Shown here piece by piece: positions 36,203 through 44,592 of a DNA stretch of 64,000 bases (its first letter is position 1; each line of letters opens with the position of its first letter). The translations under genes and the position numbers were made by a program. The notes under the pieces are model-generated. The model saw only the letters and a list, made by a program, of their open reading frames with translations, was not told the DNA's origin and ran no database searches. Origin of the DNA: Microbacteriaceae bacterium VKM Ac-2854. GTDB lineage: Bacteria > Actinomycetota > Actinomycetes > Actinomycetales > Microbacteriaceae. The stretch covers positions 62,001 to 126,000 of the forward strand of contig JABMLH010000007.1 in the NCBI GenBank assembly GCA_013205085.1, given 5' to 3'.

Positions 36203-36787
36203 ATGTTCGACGAGTCCACCCTGACCCTTCCGCCGCGCCGCAACGTCAAGGCGATGACCGAGACGCTGGGCGGGCTCGCCGACGGCGACGAGGTCACGCT
36301 GACCGTGCTGACCCCGCGGTACGGGCCGGTCGCCTACTCCGGCCGGGTCACGCTGTCGCCGAGCGCGAAATCGTACTTCCTCGCCGGGCTCACCATCGAG
36401 AACAACCTCAAGCCCGACAAGTCCCTGCAGAGCCTGGAGATCACTCGCCGCGCCGCCGACCACTGGGATCCGGACTCGGCGGACACGCCTTCGCCCGCCG
36501 TCGCGGTGCGGGCCGATGACCTCGAGCAGACCATCTCAACGCTCGAGCACGGTGCGCTGGTCGAGGCGGTGCTGAGCCATGCGCTGTACGGCGAGATCAC
36601 GATCGCCGGACCGGCCGTGCTTTCGGTGCTCAGCGGCGGCTTCCGACTCGGCAGCTGGATGCTCGGCGCGTCCGGCGCCGTCGCTCCGGCTCTGCGCACC
36701 CTGCGCGTGATCGCCCCGGCGGGTGCCCACGCCGTGCCCGTGCCGCCGCGGATCACCACCGTCGACGAGGATCCGCTGCCGGCCTGA
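36203..36787 (+). CDS. Hypothetical protein
   Basis: A 194-residue soluble protein I do not recognise. The first third is strand-rich (GDEVTLTVLTPRYGPVAYSGRVTLS), suggesting a small beta-barrel, followed by helical parts (DDLEQTISTLEHGALVEAVLSHAL) and a basic-hydrophobic stretch. There is no signal peptide or clear membrane span. It follows the YitT-like gene by 22 bases, so the two may be cotranscribed. Codon use matches its neighbours, supporting a real gene. Confidence 0.65.
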   Translation: MFDESTLTLPPRRNVKAMTETLGGLADGDEVTLTVLTPRYGPVAYSGRVTLSPSAKSYFLAGLTIENNLKPDKSLQSLEITRRAADHWDPDSADTPSPAVAVRADDLEQTISTLEHGALVEAVLSHALYGEITIAGPAVLSVLSGGFRLGSWMLGASGAVAPALRTLRVIAPAGAHAVPVPPRITTVDEDPLPA

Positions 36788-37203
36788 CCGACGGCGCGCC
36801 TCGGCGTCCCTCGTGGGTGACCCGGGTCGCCACGCTCCGTCCTCGTGGGACCGCAAGGACGCCGCTGCCGTGGTGATGGCGTGGTGGTGGCGTGGTGATG
36901 GCGAACACGAATGACGCTGGATCGGCCTGAACGGAGCATTTCAGCCGGGTTCGACCCGGATCAGCGTCATTTCCGGTCAGCGTCGACCGGCCTTGGCCTT
37001 CTGCGATGCGTTGACGCGCTTGACCAGGAAGGGCACGTCCGCTGGTTGAGCTTGCCGAAACCGTCTCGACGTCCGTTGTGGTTTCGGCGGGCTCAACCGG
37101 CGAGGGGGTGCCTAGCGGCTCGACGGAGTCGTTGCCAGCGGCCACCGCATCCGTGATCGCTCCGACCGTCACGCCGTTGCGCGGTGACAACCCGGGCCGC
37201 GGG
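36788..37203. other. Intergenic region without complete gene
   Basis: A stretch of about 415 bases without a complete gene. It holds repeat copy 7 (37041-37101) and, on the minus strand, a short coding-like remnant at 36977-37040 (reads PFLVKRVNASQKAKAGRR to a stop at 36977). An AACGGAGCATTTCAGCCGGG region around 36930 precedes no gene. I see nothing else. Confidence 0.6.
37041..37101. repeat. Family A repeat, copy 7
   Basis: Full half-site at 37041-37063 and inverted half-site at 37079-37101 (GGTTTCGGCGGGCTCAACC), forming a hairpin with about 16 bases between. It lies between two fragments that may once have belonged to one RND transporter gene. Confidence 0.9.
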
Positions 37204-37338
37204 TCACGCGGGCTGGATCGACGGAAGCAGTTCCTGCCGGAGGGTTGAGGCCGAGAACACGCCACCGATCACGATGAAGATCGAGAGCAGGGCGACGATG
37301 AGGCGGTTGGCGAGGCTGAGCCTCGTCAGCGATGACAC
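37204..37338 (-). pseudogene. Probable N-terminal remnant of an RND-type efflux permease
   Basis: The minus-strand reading from GTG 37338 to a stop at 37204 gives 44 residues, LTRLSLANRLIVALLSIFIV then GGVFSASTLRQELLPSIQ, which matches the usual N-terminus of actinobacterial RND exporters (first span then LKQELIPS-type motif). A GAGGGG site lies upstream. The rest is missing: a stop follows, then repeat copy 7, then a possible last-20-residue fragment at 36977-37040. A divergent MarR gene, the common regulator of such exporters, is still next to it. Recognition is from memory and needs a search. Confidence 0.5.
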
Positions 37339-37473
37339 GGATGCGATCCCCTCGTGAACGGGACAGCGAGAACCGGCGCCCCCTCGACGCGGCGGTGCGT
37401 GACCCCCGAAACCGAGGCTAGCTCACCGGTTTGGTGGGCCTGGTGGGGGTAACCCCCGGATGCCCGACACGTG

Positions 37474-37492
37474 TTGCTAGACCGGCTAGTAA
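37474..37492 (+). promoter_or_regulatory. MarR-type operator 1, in front of marR
   Basis: Near-perfect palindrome TTGCTAGACCGGCTAGTAA at 37474-37492, 15-24 bases before the marR starts. The core GCTAG-N5-CTAGTAA recurs at 38043-38059 before the next gene. Confidence 0.6.
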
Positions 37493-37506
37493 CGTCGCAG
37501 TCTAGG

Positions 37507-38043
37507 ATGGTCGGCGTGAGTGAAACGGTCGCCGGTCAGGGCGCGGGGTACTGGTACCCCGACGAGGAGTCGAGCCGGCGCGGTGTCGAGGTGCTGGGCG
37601 CGATGCGGGCGTACCGCAACGCCGAGATGGCGATGCGTCGCCGCACTCGCGGCGCGATGGGGATGGGCGAGACCGACCTGATCGCGGTGCAGTTCTTGCT
37701 CCGGGAGCAGCGGGCCGGGCGCACGGTCACTGCGAAGGATCTGGCCACTCACCTGGCGATCTCCTCCGCATCGACGACGGTGCTGATCGACCGCCTGGTG
37801 CGCAGTGACCACGTCGAGCGCCGGCCGCACCCCACCGATCGCCGCGGCGTGGTCGTGGTGGCGACCGAGGCCAGTGACCGTGAAGTGCGCGCGACCCTGG
37901 CGTCGATGCACCGCCGGATGCTCGATGTCGCCGAACGGGTCGAGCCCGACGAGGCGAAGGCGATCATCGGCTTTTTGACGCGGATGCGTACCGCGGTGGA
38001 TGAGGTGGATGCGCATCTGCCCGATCCCGGAGAAGAAAAGTAG
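37507..38043 (+). CDS. MarR family transcriptional regulator
   Basis: A 178-residue winged-helix regulator. The DNA-recognition part reads TAKDLATHLAISSASTTVLIDRLVRS, with the wing VERRPHPTDRRGVVVVAT. Flanking helices form the dimer. Two in-frame starts exist (ATG 37507, GTG 37516); the ATG is given. It is flanked by matching palindromes and divergent from an RND remnant, so it probably represses itself, the next gene, and formerly the exporter. Ligand unknown. Confidence 0.88.
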   Translation: MVGVSETVAGQGAGYWYPDEESSRRGVEVLGAMRAYRNAEMAMRRRTRGAMGMGETDLIAVQFLLREQRAGRTVTAKDLATHLAISSASTTVLIDRLVRSDHVERRPHPTDRRGVVVVATEASDREVRATLASMHRRMLDVAERVEPDEAKAIIGFLTRMRTAVDEVDAHLPDPGEEK

Positions 38044-38059
38044 CTAGGGAGTCTAGTAA
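38043..38059 (+). promoter_or_regulatory. MarR-type operator 2, before the DUF7882-like gene
   Basis: GCTAG-GGAGT-CTAGTAA at 38043-38059 keeps the same half-sites and 5-base spacing as operator 1 and overlaps the marR stop codon. It is well placed to control the next gene. Confidence 0.6.
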
Positions 38060-38116
38060 TTAGATGATCTCGACATAAGCTGTGGTGTGCACTCGCACCG
38101 CAGGAATGGACGGATC

Positions 38117-38461
38117 ATGGGACAGCTTCTCTACGGCACACCGCCGACCAGTGTCGAGATCGACGATCGCACCTTGGCGCACCTGCAGGTGGTCATCGTG
38201 AACAAGTTCCGGCGCGACGAGCGCTTCAGCTTCACGATCGACCCGAGCCCGGAGCACGGGCGCGGTCGGCACGCTCTCTGGCTGAACCCGTCGATCCCGC
38301 TGCAGTTCCAGTTCGCCGGGAGTCGACAGCCCACCCTGAACGGTGCTTGGGTGGAGGCGTTGATGGACTGCGCGAACAGCGGCACCGGTCTGCGCATCAC
38401 GCCCGAGGTGCGCGAGATGCGCGAGGCGAGCGCGCAGCTGCGGGCGGAACCCGCCGCCTGA
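38117..38461 (+). CDS. DUF7882-like small protein
   Basis: A 114-residue cytosolic protein of the kind often misnamed ATP-dependent DNA ligase in Microbacteriaceae. The start GQLLYGTPPTSVEIDDRTLAHL and the patches VNKFRRDERFSF, HALWLNPSIPLQF and LNGAWVEALMDCAN are the recurring pattern I associate with that group. There is no ligase motif. The ATG at 38117 is used. The MarR operator motif upstream suggests it responds to the same signal as marR. Function unknown. Confidence 0.7.
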   Translation: MGQLLYGTPPTSVEIDDRTLAHLQVVIVNKFRRDERFSFTIDPSPEHGRGRHALWLNPSIPLQFQFAGSRQPTLNGAWVEALMDCANSGTGLRITPEVREMREASAQLRAEPAA

Positions 38462-38536
38462 TCCGGAGCGTGGTCGTCTTCCGGTTACAGTGAGATCCGG
38501 CGCGTCGGGGCGCGCTGAGAATCCGGGGGATCCGAC

Positions 38537-39004
38537 ATGACTCGACAGCGCTCACTCGCGGTGGCTTGTGCGCTCACAGCGCTGGCTCTAGCCGGATGCG
38601 CGCCCGCGCCGGCGCCCGCGCCCACCGTGACGGTCACCGTGTTCGCTTCAGCCACCCCGGAGCCCGTACCCACCGTGGTACTGCCGAGTCCGACGGTGAC
38701 CATCTACGCGGATGCGCCGGCGCCGACGGTCACGATCACCCCCAACGACGAGCCGGTCATCCCGGATGTCTCCTTCGCGCAGGACAACGGCTCGGCCCCC
38801 GGTGCGACGGGGACGCCCGAGCTGGACGACAACGGGAACCCGGTCTCGTACACGGTCGTGAAGGGCGACAGCTTCTTCGACATCGCGCAGCGCTTCAACA
38901 TCCCGCAGCAGCAGCTCCTGCGGATGAATCCGAAGGTGACGGGAGCCGGCAACGCCGTCTACATCGACATGGTCATCAACCTGGACGCCAGCGGCCTGCA
39001 GTAA
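38537..39004 (+). CDS. LysM-domain lipoprotein
   Basis: A 155-residue exported protein. The signal segment ends in the lipobox LAGC (near residue 21), so it is anchored in the outer leaflet of the cell membrane. A Pro/Val/Thr-rich spacer follows. The C-terminal LysM domain (SYTVVKGDSFFDIAQRFNIPQQQLLRMN) binds glycan strands. It may tether the wall to the membrane. It is alone in its orientation, with a short gap to the next gene on the other strand. Confidence 0.85.
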   Translation: MTRQRSLAVACALTALALAGCAPAPAPAPTVTVTVFASATPEPVPTVVLPSPTVTIYADAPAPTVTITPNDEPVIPDVSFAQDNGSAPGATGTPELDDNGNPVSYTVVKGDSFFDIAQRFNIPQQQLLRMNPKVTGAGNAVYIDMVINLDASGLQ

Positions 39005-39100
39005 GGCGCTCGCGGCGCGCCCTCCGTGGGACGTCTTTTCGTCGACGAGATCAGAGAGACGTCATCCCGCTGATCGAACGCGCCCTCCTGCGTGCGGGGA

Positions 39101-39271
39101 CTACTCCGACTTCGGCAGCAGGTGGAAGCCGACCGCGAGCGAGGCCGAGATGGCGAGGATGCCGCCGAAGAAGATCACGCCGCCCCACTCGGGCACGAGG
39201 AAGGCGTTGCCCATGAGCAGGATGCCGCCGAGGAAGAGCACAAAAGAGGCGATCACGCCGAATCCAGTCAT
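39101..39271 (-). CDS. Small two-span membrane protein
   Basis: A 56-residue product with two hydrophobic segments (VIASFVLFLGGILLMGNAF and WGGVIFFGGILAISASLAVGF) ending LLPKSE. It starts at ATG 39271; a longer reading to 39538 has no support. Such small membrane proteins are common in actinobacteria and have no known role. Confidence 0.55.
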   Translation of the reverse strand: MTGFGVIASFVLFLGGILLMGNAFLVPEWGGVIFFGGILAISASLAVGFHLLPKSE

Positions 39272-39416
39272 GCCCCTAGCGTAACGACCGTTCAGGAGGA
39301 TCGGAGCCTCTCCCCGACCGACGCGAGTAGCGTAGACGCGAACACGAGCACTCCTCACTCGTTCGCCCGGTATCCCCCGCCGGATCCGCAACGTCTCCCG
39401 CATCGAAGGATCAGGC

Positions 39417-41018
39417 ATGACTTCAATCGCGTCCGTGCCGAGCGCGCGACCGTGGCCGGCACTGTGGGCGCTCTCGGTCGGCTTCTGCCTGATCCTCGTC
39501 GACTCGACGGTCGTGTACGTCGCCACTCCCGCGATCATGGCGAACCTCGACGCCGACCTGACCGCCGTGATCTGGGTGACCAGCGGCTATCTGCTGGCGT
39601 ACGCCGTTCCCTTGCTGGTCGCGGCCCGCTTGGGCGATCGTTTCGGTCAACGCGGCCTGTACGTCGGTGGCCTCGCGGTGTTCACCATCGCCTCCGCCGG
39701 GTGCGGATGGGCCGACACGATCGGGATGCTCGTGCTCGCCCGGGTCGTCCAGGGGCTGGGCGCCGCGCTGATGGCGCCGCAGACGGTGGGCATCATCACG
39801 AGGATCTTCCCGCTCGAGCGACGCGGCGCTGCACTGGGGGTGTGGGGCGCTACGGCGGGCGTCGCCACGCTGGTCGGGCCGATCCTCGGCGGCATCCTCG
39901 TCGACGCCGTCGGCTGGCGGTGGATCTTCTTCGTCAACGTGCCGATCGGCGTGGTCGGCATCGTGCTCGCGGCGCGGTGGGTGCCCGCCGTGAGCCGGCG
40001 GCCGCATCGCTTGGATCCGTTGGGCGTCGCGCTGAGCGCCGTCGGCCTGTTCTGCGTCGTGTTCGGGGTGCAGGAGGGGCCGCGCTACGACTGGGGCGTC
40101 ATCGAGGCCGGCCCGTTCACGGTGTGGTCGGTCGTCGCCGTCGGCGTCATCTTCCTGCTCGGTTTTGTGCTCTGGCAGATCGTCAACGGGAGCGAGCCGC
40201 TGCTCCCGCTCGCGCTCTTCGGCGACCGGAACTTCGCCTTCGCGAACGTCGCGATCATCACGATCGGATTCGCGGCGACGGCGACCGCGCTGCCACTGAT
40301 GCTGTATCTGCAGAACGGGCGCGACCTCTCCCCCACCGCGTCGGCGCTGCTTCTGGCTCCGATGGCCGTGATCGCCGCCGCGCTGTCGCCCGTGGTCGGT
40401 CGGCTGACGAGCCGCGTCGATCCGAAGTGGCTCGCGGCGTGCGGCGTGCTCTGCTTCGCCGCCGGGATCGGCTGGTTGAGCGCGATCCTCCCCGCGCGGG
40501 GCCCGATCTGGCAGCTGGAGCCGCCGATCGCCCTGCTGGGCGTCGCCATCGCGTTCGCGGGGTCGCCGCTATCGGTATCGGCGACCCGGAATCTGCCGCC
40601 GCGACTCGTCGGCGTGGGCGCGGTCGTCGTCGACACGCTGCGCCCGATCGGCGCCGTGCTGGGGGCCGCGGCGATCGCGGCCGTGATGCAATCGCGACTC
40701 GTCGCCGAGCTGGGAGCGTCCGGCGCGGCCTCGCACGGTCCGGTTCCGGCCGTGGCGGCCGCGGGGTTCAGTGCGGCGATGGGTCAGTCGCTCGTGCTGC
40801 CGGCGGTCGTGCTCGCATCGGGTCTGCTCGCGGTGCTCGCTCTCGCGTCGGCCCGCCCGCCCGTCGTCGACCGTCCACCGGCACCCCGGCCGGCTCCCCC
40901 GCTGCCGAGCGCGTATCCGCCGCCGCCGAGTTCGCCCTCTCCGGCGCCGGGTCCACCCGTGCCGCCCGCGGACCCGCCGCGCTGGAACCCGCCGTCAGGC
41001 CGCCGCGCCGCGAGATGA
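39417..41018 (+). CDS. MFS transporter, DHA2-type drug exporter
   Basis: A 533-residue transporter with 14 predicted spans, typical of the DHA2 family of proton-driven drug exporters. Motif A appears as ARLGDRFGQRGLY, and a motif-C-like stretch GATAGVATLVGPILGGILVDAVGWRWIFFVN lies in the fifth span region. The C-terminus is an unusual Pro-rich tail (PPAPRPAPPLPSAYPPPPSS) of about 50 residues, possibly cytosolic and flexible. No regulator gene is adjacent. Substrate unknown. Confidence 0.9.
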   Translation: MTSIASVPSARPWPALWALSVGFCLILVDSTVVYVATPAIMANLDADLTAVIWVTSGYLLAYAVPLLVAARLGDRFGQRGLYVGGLAVFTIASAGCGWADTIGMLVLARVVQGLGAALMAPQTVGIITRIFPLERRGAALGVWGATAGVATLVGPILGGILVDAVGWRWIFFVNVPIGVVGIVLAARWVPAVSRRPHRLDPLGVALSAVGLFCVVFGVQEGPRYDWGVIEAGPFTVWSVVAVGVIFLLGFVLWQIVNGSEPLLPLALFGDRNFAFANVAIITIGFAATATALPLMLYLQNGRDLSPTASALLLAPMAVIAAALSPVVGRLTSRVDPKWLAACGVLCFAAGIGWLSAILPARGPIWQLEPPIALLGVAIAFAGSPLSVSATRNLPPRLVGVGAVVVDTLRPIGAVLGAAAIAAVMQSRLVAELGASGAASHGPVPAVAAAGFSAAMGQSLVLPAVVLASGLLAVLALASARPPVVDRPPAPRPAPPLPSAYPPPPSSPSPAPGPPVPPADPPRWNPPSGRRAAR

Positions 41019-41039
41019 GGCGCGGCGGCTCCGACGGGC

Positions 41040-41744
41040 TCAGCCCGCCGAGCCGAGGAGCAGTCGCTGCAGCTCGGATGCGGTGCGGACGAGAGCGATC
41101 GTGCCGACGGCCTCCAGGGGCGAGCCGTAGCCCCACTCGACCATGATCGTGGGCACGCCGTGCGCGCCGGCGCCCTGCACGTCGTGCTCGCGATCGCCGA
41201 CCATCACGGGGGTGGCGAGGTCGATGCCCAGCGCCGTGAGGCGGCGCAACGCCTCCTCGACCACGTCCGCCTTGGCGCTGCGGACCTCGTCCTCCGAGGC
41301 ACCGCAGATCACGGTGAAGTACTGCGCGAGTCCGTAGTGCTCGAGGATGCGCGTCGCGGCCGATTCGGGCTTCGACGTCGCGAGCGAGAGCGGAACACCG
41401 GAGGCGGCGATCCGCGCGAGCACGTCGGCGACGCCGGGATACAGCGAGGAATCGAAGAGCCCGACCTGGTTGTAGTGGCCGCGGTACACCTCCAAGGCCT
41501 CCTGGGCCTGCGCCACCGTCATTCCACCGAGTTCGCGGAAGGCGTCCAGCAGTGGCGGGCCCACGTAGGCGAGCAACTCGGCCGGGGTGGGCACGGGGTG
41601 ACCGAGCTCGGCGAAGGTCTGCGCGAGGGTCGAGGTGATGCCGGGTGCGGAATCAGTGATCGTGCCGTCGAGGTCGAAGAGGATGCACGACCACGTTCCG
41701 GCGATCTTCTCGTGCGCGACGGGGGCGATGATGGTGTCGGTCAT
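41040..41744 (-). CDS. HAD superfamily phosphatase, phosphoglycolate phosphatase-like
   Basis: A 234-residue HAD enzyme with the catalytic motif DLDGT (D24 and D26), motif II (SLATSKPES), and motif III-IV (MVGDREHDVQGAGAHG). The helical cap sits between residues 40 and 100. It resembles Gph/pyrophosphatase PpaX enzymes that act on 2-phosphoglycolate or similar small phosphates. The ATG at 41744 has an AGGAG site, so the upstream TTG reading is rejected. Confidence 0.9.
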   Translation of the reverse strand: MTDTIIAPVAHEKIAGTWSCILFDLDGTITDSAPGITSTLAQTFAELGHPVPTPAELLAYVGPPLLDAFRELGGMTVAQAQEALEVYRGHYNQVGLFDSSLYPGVADVLARIAASGVPLSLATSKPESAATRILEHYGLAQYFTVICGASEDEVRSAKADVVEEALRRLTALGIDLATPVMVGDREHDVQGAGAHGVPTIMVEWGYGSPLEAVGTIALVRTASELQRLLLGSAG

Positions 41745-41806
41745 GGCCGAACTCCTGACGTCGAACAACAGATGACGCCGACGCTGCCCCGTCGGGGCTG
41801 TTCACT

Positions 41807-42241
41807 CTACGACGGATCGGCGCCGAGTGCGTTCTCGATGAATGAACGGGCGATGACCTGTGCGATCGAGCCCGGGTCGAGCTGGACGGCGATGAATTCG
41901 GCCGATCGGATCAACTCGAAGGCATCCCGCCCCGGGAGGACCAGCGACTGGACCCGCGCATGCTGAGCACGCGGCACGGCGAGACGCACCTCGTCGGTGG
42001 AGGTGAACAGCGGCAGCACGAGTTGGCCGTTCGTCGAGGTGACGGTGCGCACCCGCGGCTCGGCCTCCGGCGTCGAACCCGTCACGTCGACCACCAGCGA
42101 GCCCGCAAGACACGCCGCGAGAAGCGCATCCACGAGGTCGACGGTGGGAGCCGCGACCAGCGCCTCCAGAGCGGAGCGGGCCTGGGCGTTAGCGTACGAC
42201 GCCGGTCGTTGTGGGATGCGTGCTCGACCATTCCGTGCCAT
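41807..42241 (-). CDS. SseB-family N-terminal domain protein
   Basis: A 144-residue protein with the SseB N-terminal pattern (VTSTNGQLVLPLFTSTDEV then GRDAFELIRSAEFIAVQLDPG). It has no signal or membrane segment. The family is of unknown function and common in actinobacteria. The ATG at 42241 follows from the family register. It is divergent from lsr2 across 202 bases with no other gene; the gap may carry both promoters. Confidence 0.78.
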   Translation of the reverse strand: MARNGRARIPQRPASYANAQARSALEALVAAPTVDLVDALLAACLAGSLVVDVTGSTPEAEPRVRTVTSTNGQLVLPLFTSTDEVRLAVPRAQHARVQSLVLPGRDAFELIRSAEFIAVQLDPGSIAQVIARSFIENALGADPS

Positions 42242-42443
42242 ACGGACACGATATCCGCTCGATCTCCCCACGACGAATGTGGGTCTAAGTCGACCACGAG
42301 TTATGGTCATGCTCCCGGTCGTGTCATTTCGGCGACCCATTCCGACCGATCTGCTACGACTTCTCCGAGAAACGCGCAGAATGGTGATCCATAAGCGGTA
42401 TTCGCGGTAACCTATCCACGCTCACCCACTCAAGGAGGAAAAC

Positions 42444-42779
42444 GTGGCACAGAGAATCACCCTTGTCGACGATATCGACGGATCCCCGATCGACTCGGGC
42501 AACGGCGGTACGGTTCGCTTCAGCGTGGACGGCTCCAGCTACGAGATCGATCTCGGTTCGGCTAACATCGCCAAGCTGCACGCTGCGCTGGAGGAATTCA
42601 TCAGCAATGGCCGCAAGGTCGGCGCGCGCGCTGTCAGCGTCGCCCCTACCGCGTCCAAGAGCGACCCCAAGCAGCTGAAGGCCATTCGCGAATGGGCGAA
42701 TGCCAACGGGCACCCGGTCTCCGACCGCGGCCGCATCCCGTCGGACGTGCAGACCGCTTACTGGGCGGCCAACAAGTAG
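42444..42779 (+). CDS. lsr2: Nucleoid-associated protein Lsr2
   Basis: A 111-residue xenogeneic silencer that bridges AT-rich DNA, functionally like H-NS. The N-terminal dimerisation part begins [15 protein letters not shown], and the C-terminal DNA-binding part reads [22 protein letters not shown] with the R-G-R hook that enters the minor groove. The GTG start has a strong AAGGAGG site at 42432. A strong terminator follows. In the window it may limit expression of acquired genes. Confidence 0.96.
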   Translation: MAQRITLVDDIDGSPIDSGNGGTVRFSVDGSSYEIDLGSANIAKLHAALEEFISNGRKVGARAVSVAPTASKSDPKQLKAIREWANANGHPVSDRGRIPSDVQTAYWAANK

Positions 42780-42828
42780 CATCCCGTCGGGTTCCGGTGC
42801 CGTGTGCGGGCGCCGGGAACCCACGAAG

Positions 42829-42865
42829 AAGGCCCCGCCGGCGCAATCGCCGGGCGGGGCCTTCG
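42829..42865. terminator. Terminator after lsr2
   Basis: Stem AAGGCCCCGCC-GGCG against CGCC-GGGCGGGGCCTT with a CAAT loop, between convergent lsr2 and nucS, so it may serve both directions. Confidence 0.82.
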
Positions 42866-42919
42866 TGCTGTCGCCGTCTTGTCGAGCGAGTCGAACGACG
42901 GGCCTGGCGACACGGTGGA

Positions 42920-43615
42920 TCAGAAGAGCCGGGTATGTGAGTCGTCGAGTCCGCGCATCTCGTCGTAATCGAGGACGACACAACGAATGCCGCGATCCTC
43001 TGCCAGAGTCCGCGCCTGCGGCTTGATCGATTGTGCGGCGAATACGCCCTGCACGGGTGCGAGGTGAGGGTCGCGGTTCATCAGTTCGAGATAACGCGTC
43101 AATTGCTCGACGCCGTCGATCTCACCGCGTCGCTTGATCTCGACGGCGACGGCGCCACCGTTCGAATCGCGGGCGAGGATGTCGACCGGCCCGATCGCGG
43201 TCATGTATTCCCGACGGACGAGGGTGTGACCGTCGCCGAGAATGCCGATCTGCTCCGCGAGAAGCTTCTGCAAGTGGGCCTCGACGCCGTCTTTGATCAG
43301 CCCGGGATCGACGCCGAGTTCGTGCGCGCTGTCATGCAGGATCTCGTGGATCGAGACGATCAGTTGATCCGCCGTCTTCTTATGCGTCACCGTCCACTGC
43401 TCGATCACGCCGAGTGCGGCCGCATCGTCATCGGGGGCTCCGGTGCTCAGCACGCACGGCGGACTCATCCAGTTCAACGGTTTGTAGGATCCTCCGTCGG
43501 AGTGCACGAGCACACTGCCGTCGGCCTTGACCAGGAGCAGGCGGGTCGCGAGCGGCAGGTGGGCACTCAACCGGCCCGCGTAGTCGACCGAGCAGTTCGC
43601 AATGACAAGACGCAC
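42920..43615 (-). CDS. nucS: Endonuclease NucS
   Basis: A 231-residue mismatch-specific endonuclease that replaces MutS/MutL in many actinobacteria. The N-terminal half starts [20 protein letters not shown]. The nuclease core has GPVDILARD and [20 protein letters not shown], with the PD-(D/E)xK residues Asp, Glu and Lys. The C-terminus ends [10 protein letters not shown]; this tail often carries a beta-clamp-binding peptide. The GTG at 43615 gives the usual start. A hydrolase gene is encoded 16 bases upstream on the same strand. Confidence 0.95.
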   Translation of the reverse strand: MRLVIANCSVDYAGRLSAHLPLATRLLLVKADGSVLVHSDGGSYKPLNWMSPPCVLSTGAPDDDAAALGVIEQWTVTHKKTADQLIVSIHEILHDSAHELGVDPGLIKDGVEAHLQKLLAEQIGILGDGHTLVRREYMTAIGPVDILARDSNGGAVAVEIKRRGEIDGVEQLTRYLELMNRDPHLAPVQGVFAAQSIKPQARTLAEDRGIRCVVLDYDEMRGLDDSHTRLF

Positions 43616-43631
43616 CAGAAGAGAGTAGCCC

Positions 43632-44495
43632 TCAGCCGCGTCGTCCGCGCGGTTCGGGCGCGTGGCCATGGGTGAGGAAGGACCGCATCGCGACCGCGAA
43701 CTCCGCCGGTCGCTCGACCCACGGGTAGTGCCCGCAGGCTTCGATCGTTGCCACCGCGGCGTTCGGGATCATCTCCGCCAGGGCGAGAGCGGGTTCGAGC
43801 CCGCTCAGGCCGTCCTCCTCCCCCGCGACCACCAGCGCGCTGCCGGTGAACCGGGCGAGACCCGCGATGACCGCGTCGGTGTCAACGGGTCCGTAGAAGG
43901 CGGCCTGAGCGGCGGGGTACCACGCGCCGATCCGTTCGTGGCGACGTGCGGTTTCATCCCACTCGGCCCAGCTCGCGGGAGCGATCAGTGGGAACAGTTC
44001 GTCGCGCTCCTCCCACGTTGTGGCTCGCGCGTAGGCGGAGAGGGCGGCCCGGTACTGCGCGTACCACGGCGCGCCGGCGTGCCGCGCCGCGATCTGCGCG
44101 GTGTCGTCGGCGCCGGGAACGAGCCAGGTGGCGGCCGGTGTGATCAGGGCCAGCCGATCGACCCGACCCGGGTGGGCGGCGGCGTGCACCAGGGCGATCC
44201 GACAGCCCGCGGAGTGCGCGAAGACGTCGACGGAGTCGAGACCGAGGTGTTCGCGCAGCGCCTCGACGTCGTCGGCCATCTCGGCGAACGAGGCGCCGCG
44301 GGAGTCGATGGACTCCCCCACGCCGCGCTGATGCAGCACGATCAGCCGCCGCCGCGCCGCCAGGGGCTGCAGGGAGCCGAGATAGAGCGGGTGGCGTCCC
44401 GGCCCGCCGGAGAGGACGATCAGCGGGGCGAGCGCGGCGTCGCCGATGGCGTCGTAGTACAGCGACTCGCCGTCGTAGGCACGGAAGCGTGGCAA
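43632..44495 (-). CDS. Alpha/beta hydrolase, proline iminopeptidase-like
   Basis: A 287-residue alpha/beta hydrolase. The oxyanion region is SGGPGRHP (residues 29-36), the nucleophile is Ser95 in AHSAGC, and the acid and base are likely Asp in GEEDGLSG and His in [12 protein letters not shown] near the N-terminus is characteristic of proline iminopeptidases and related esterases. It is placed just upstream of nucS on the same strand and may share its promoter. Substrate unknown. Confidence 0.88.
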   Translation of the reverse strand: MPRFRAYDGESLYYDAIGDAALAPLIVLSGGPGRHPLYLGSLQPLAARRRLIVLHQRGVGESIDSRGASFAEMADDVEALREHLGLDSVDVFAHSAGCRIALVHAAAHPGRVDRLALITPAATWLVPGADDTAQIAARHAGAPWYAQYRAALSAYARATTWEERDELFPLIAPASWAEWDETARRHERIGAWYPAAQAAFYGPVDTDAVIAGLARFTGSALVVAGEEDGLSGLEPALALAEMIPNAAVATIEACGHYPWVERPAEFAVAMRSFLTHGHAPEPRGRRG

Positions 44496-44592
44496 CGAAT
44501 TCCCCCCTGGATGCGTGGGGTCAGCCTAGACCCCGCGCACCCCTCGAACGGTGGACACCGGTGGCGCCACCGCCCGTCGTCAGGGCATGCCG

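Noticed and set aside
37041-37101. Insertion sequence end at the RND remnant
   Set aside because: No transposase gene or target duplication is visible; the palindrome is simply another family A repeat.
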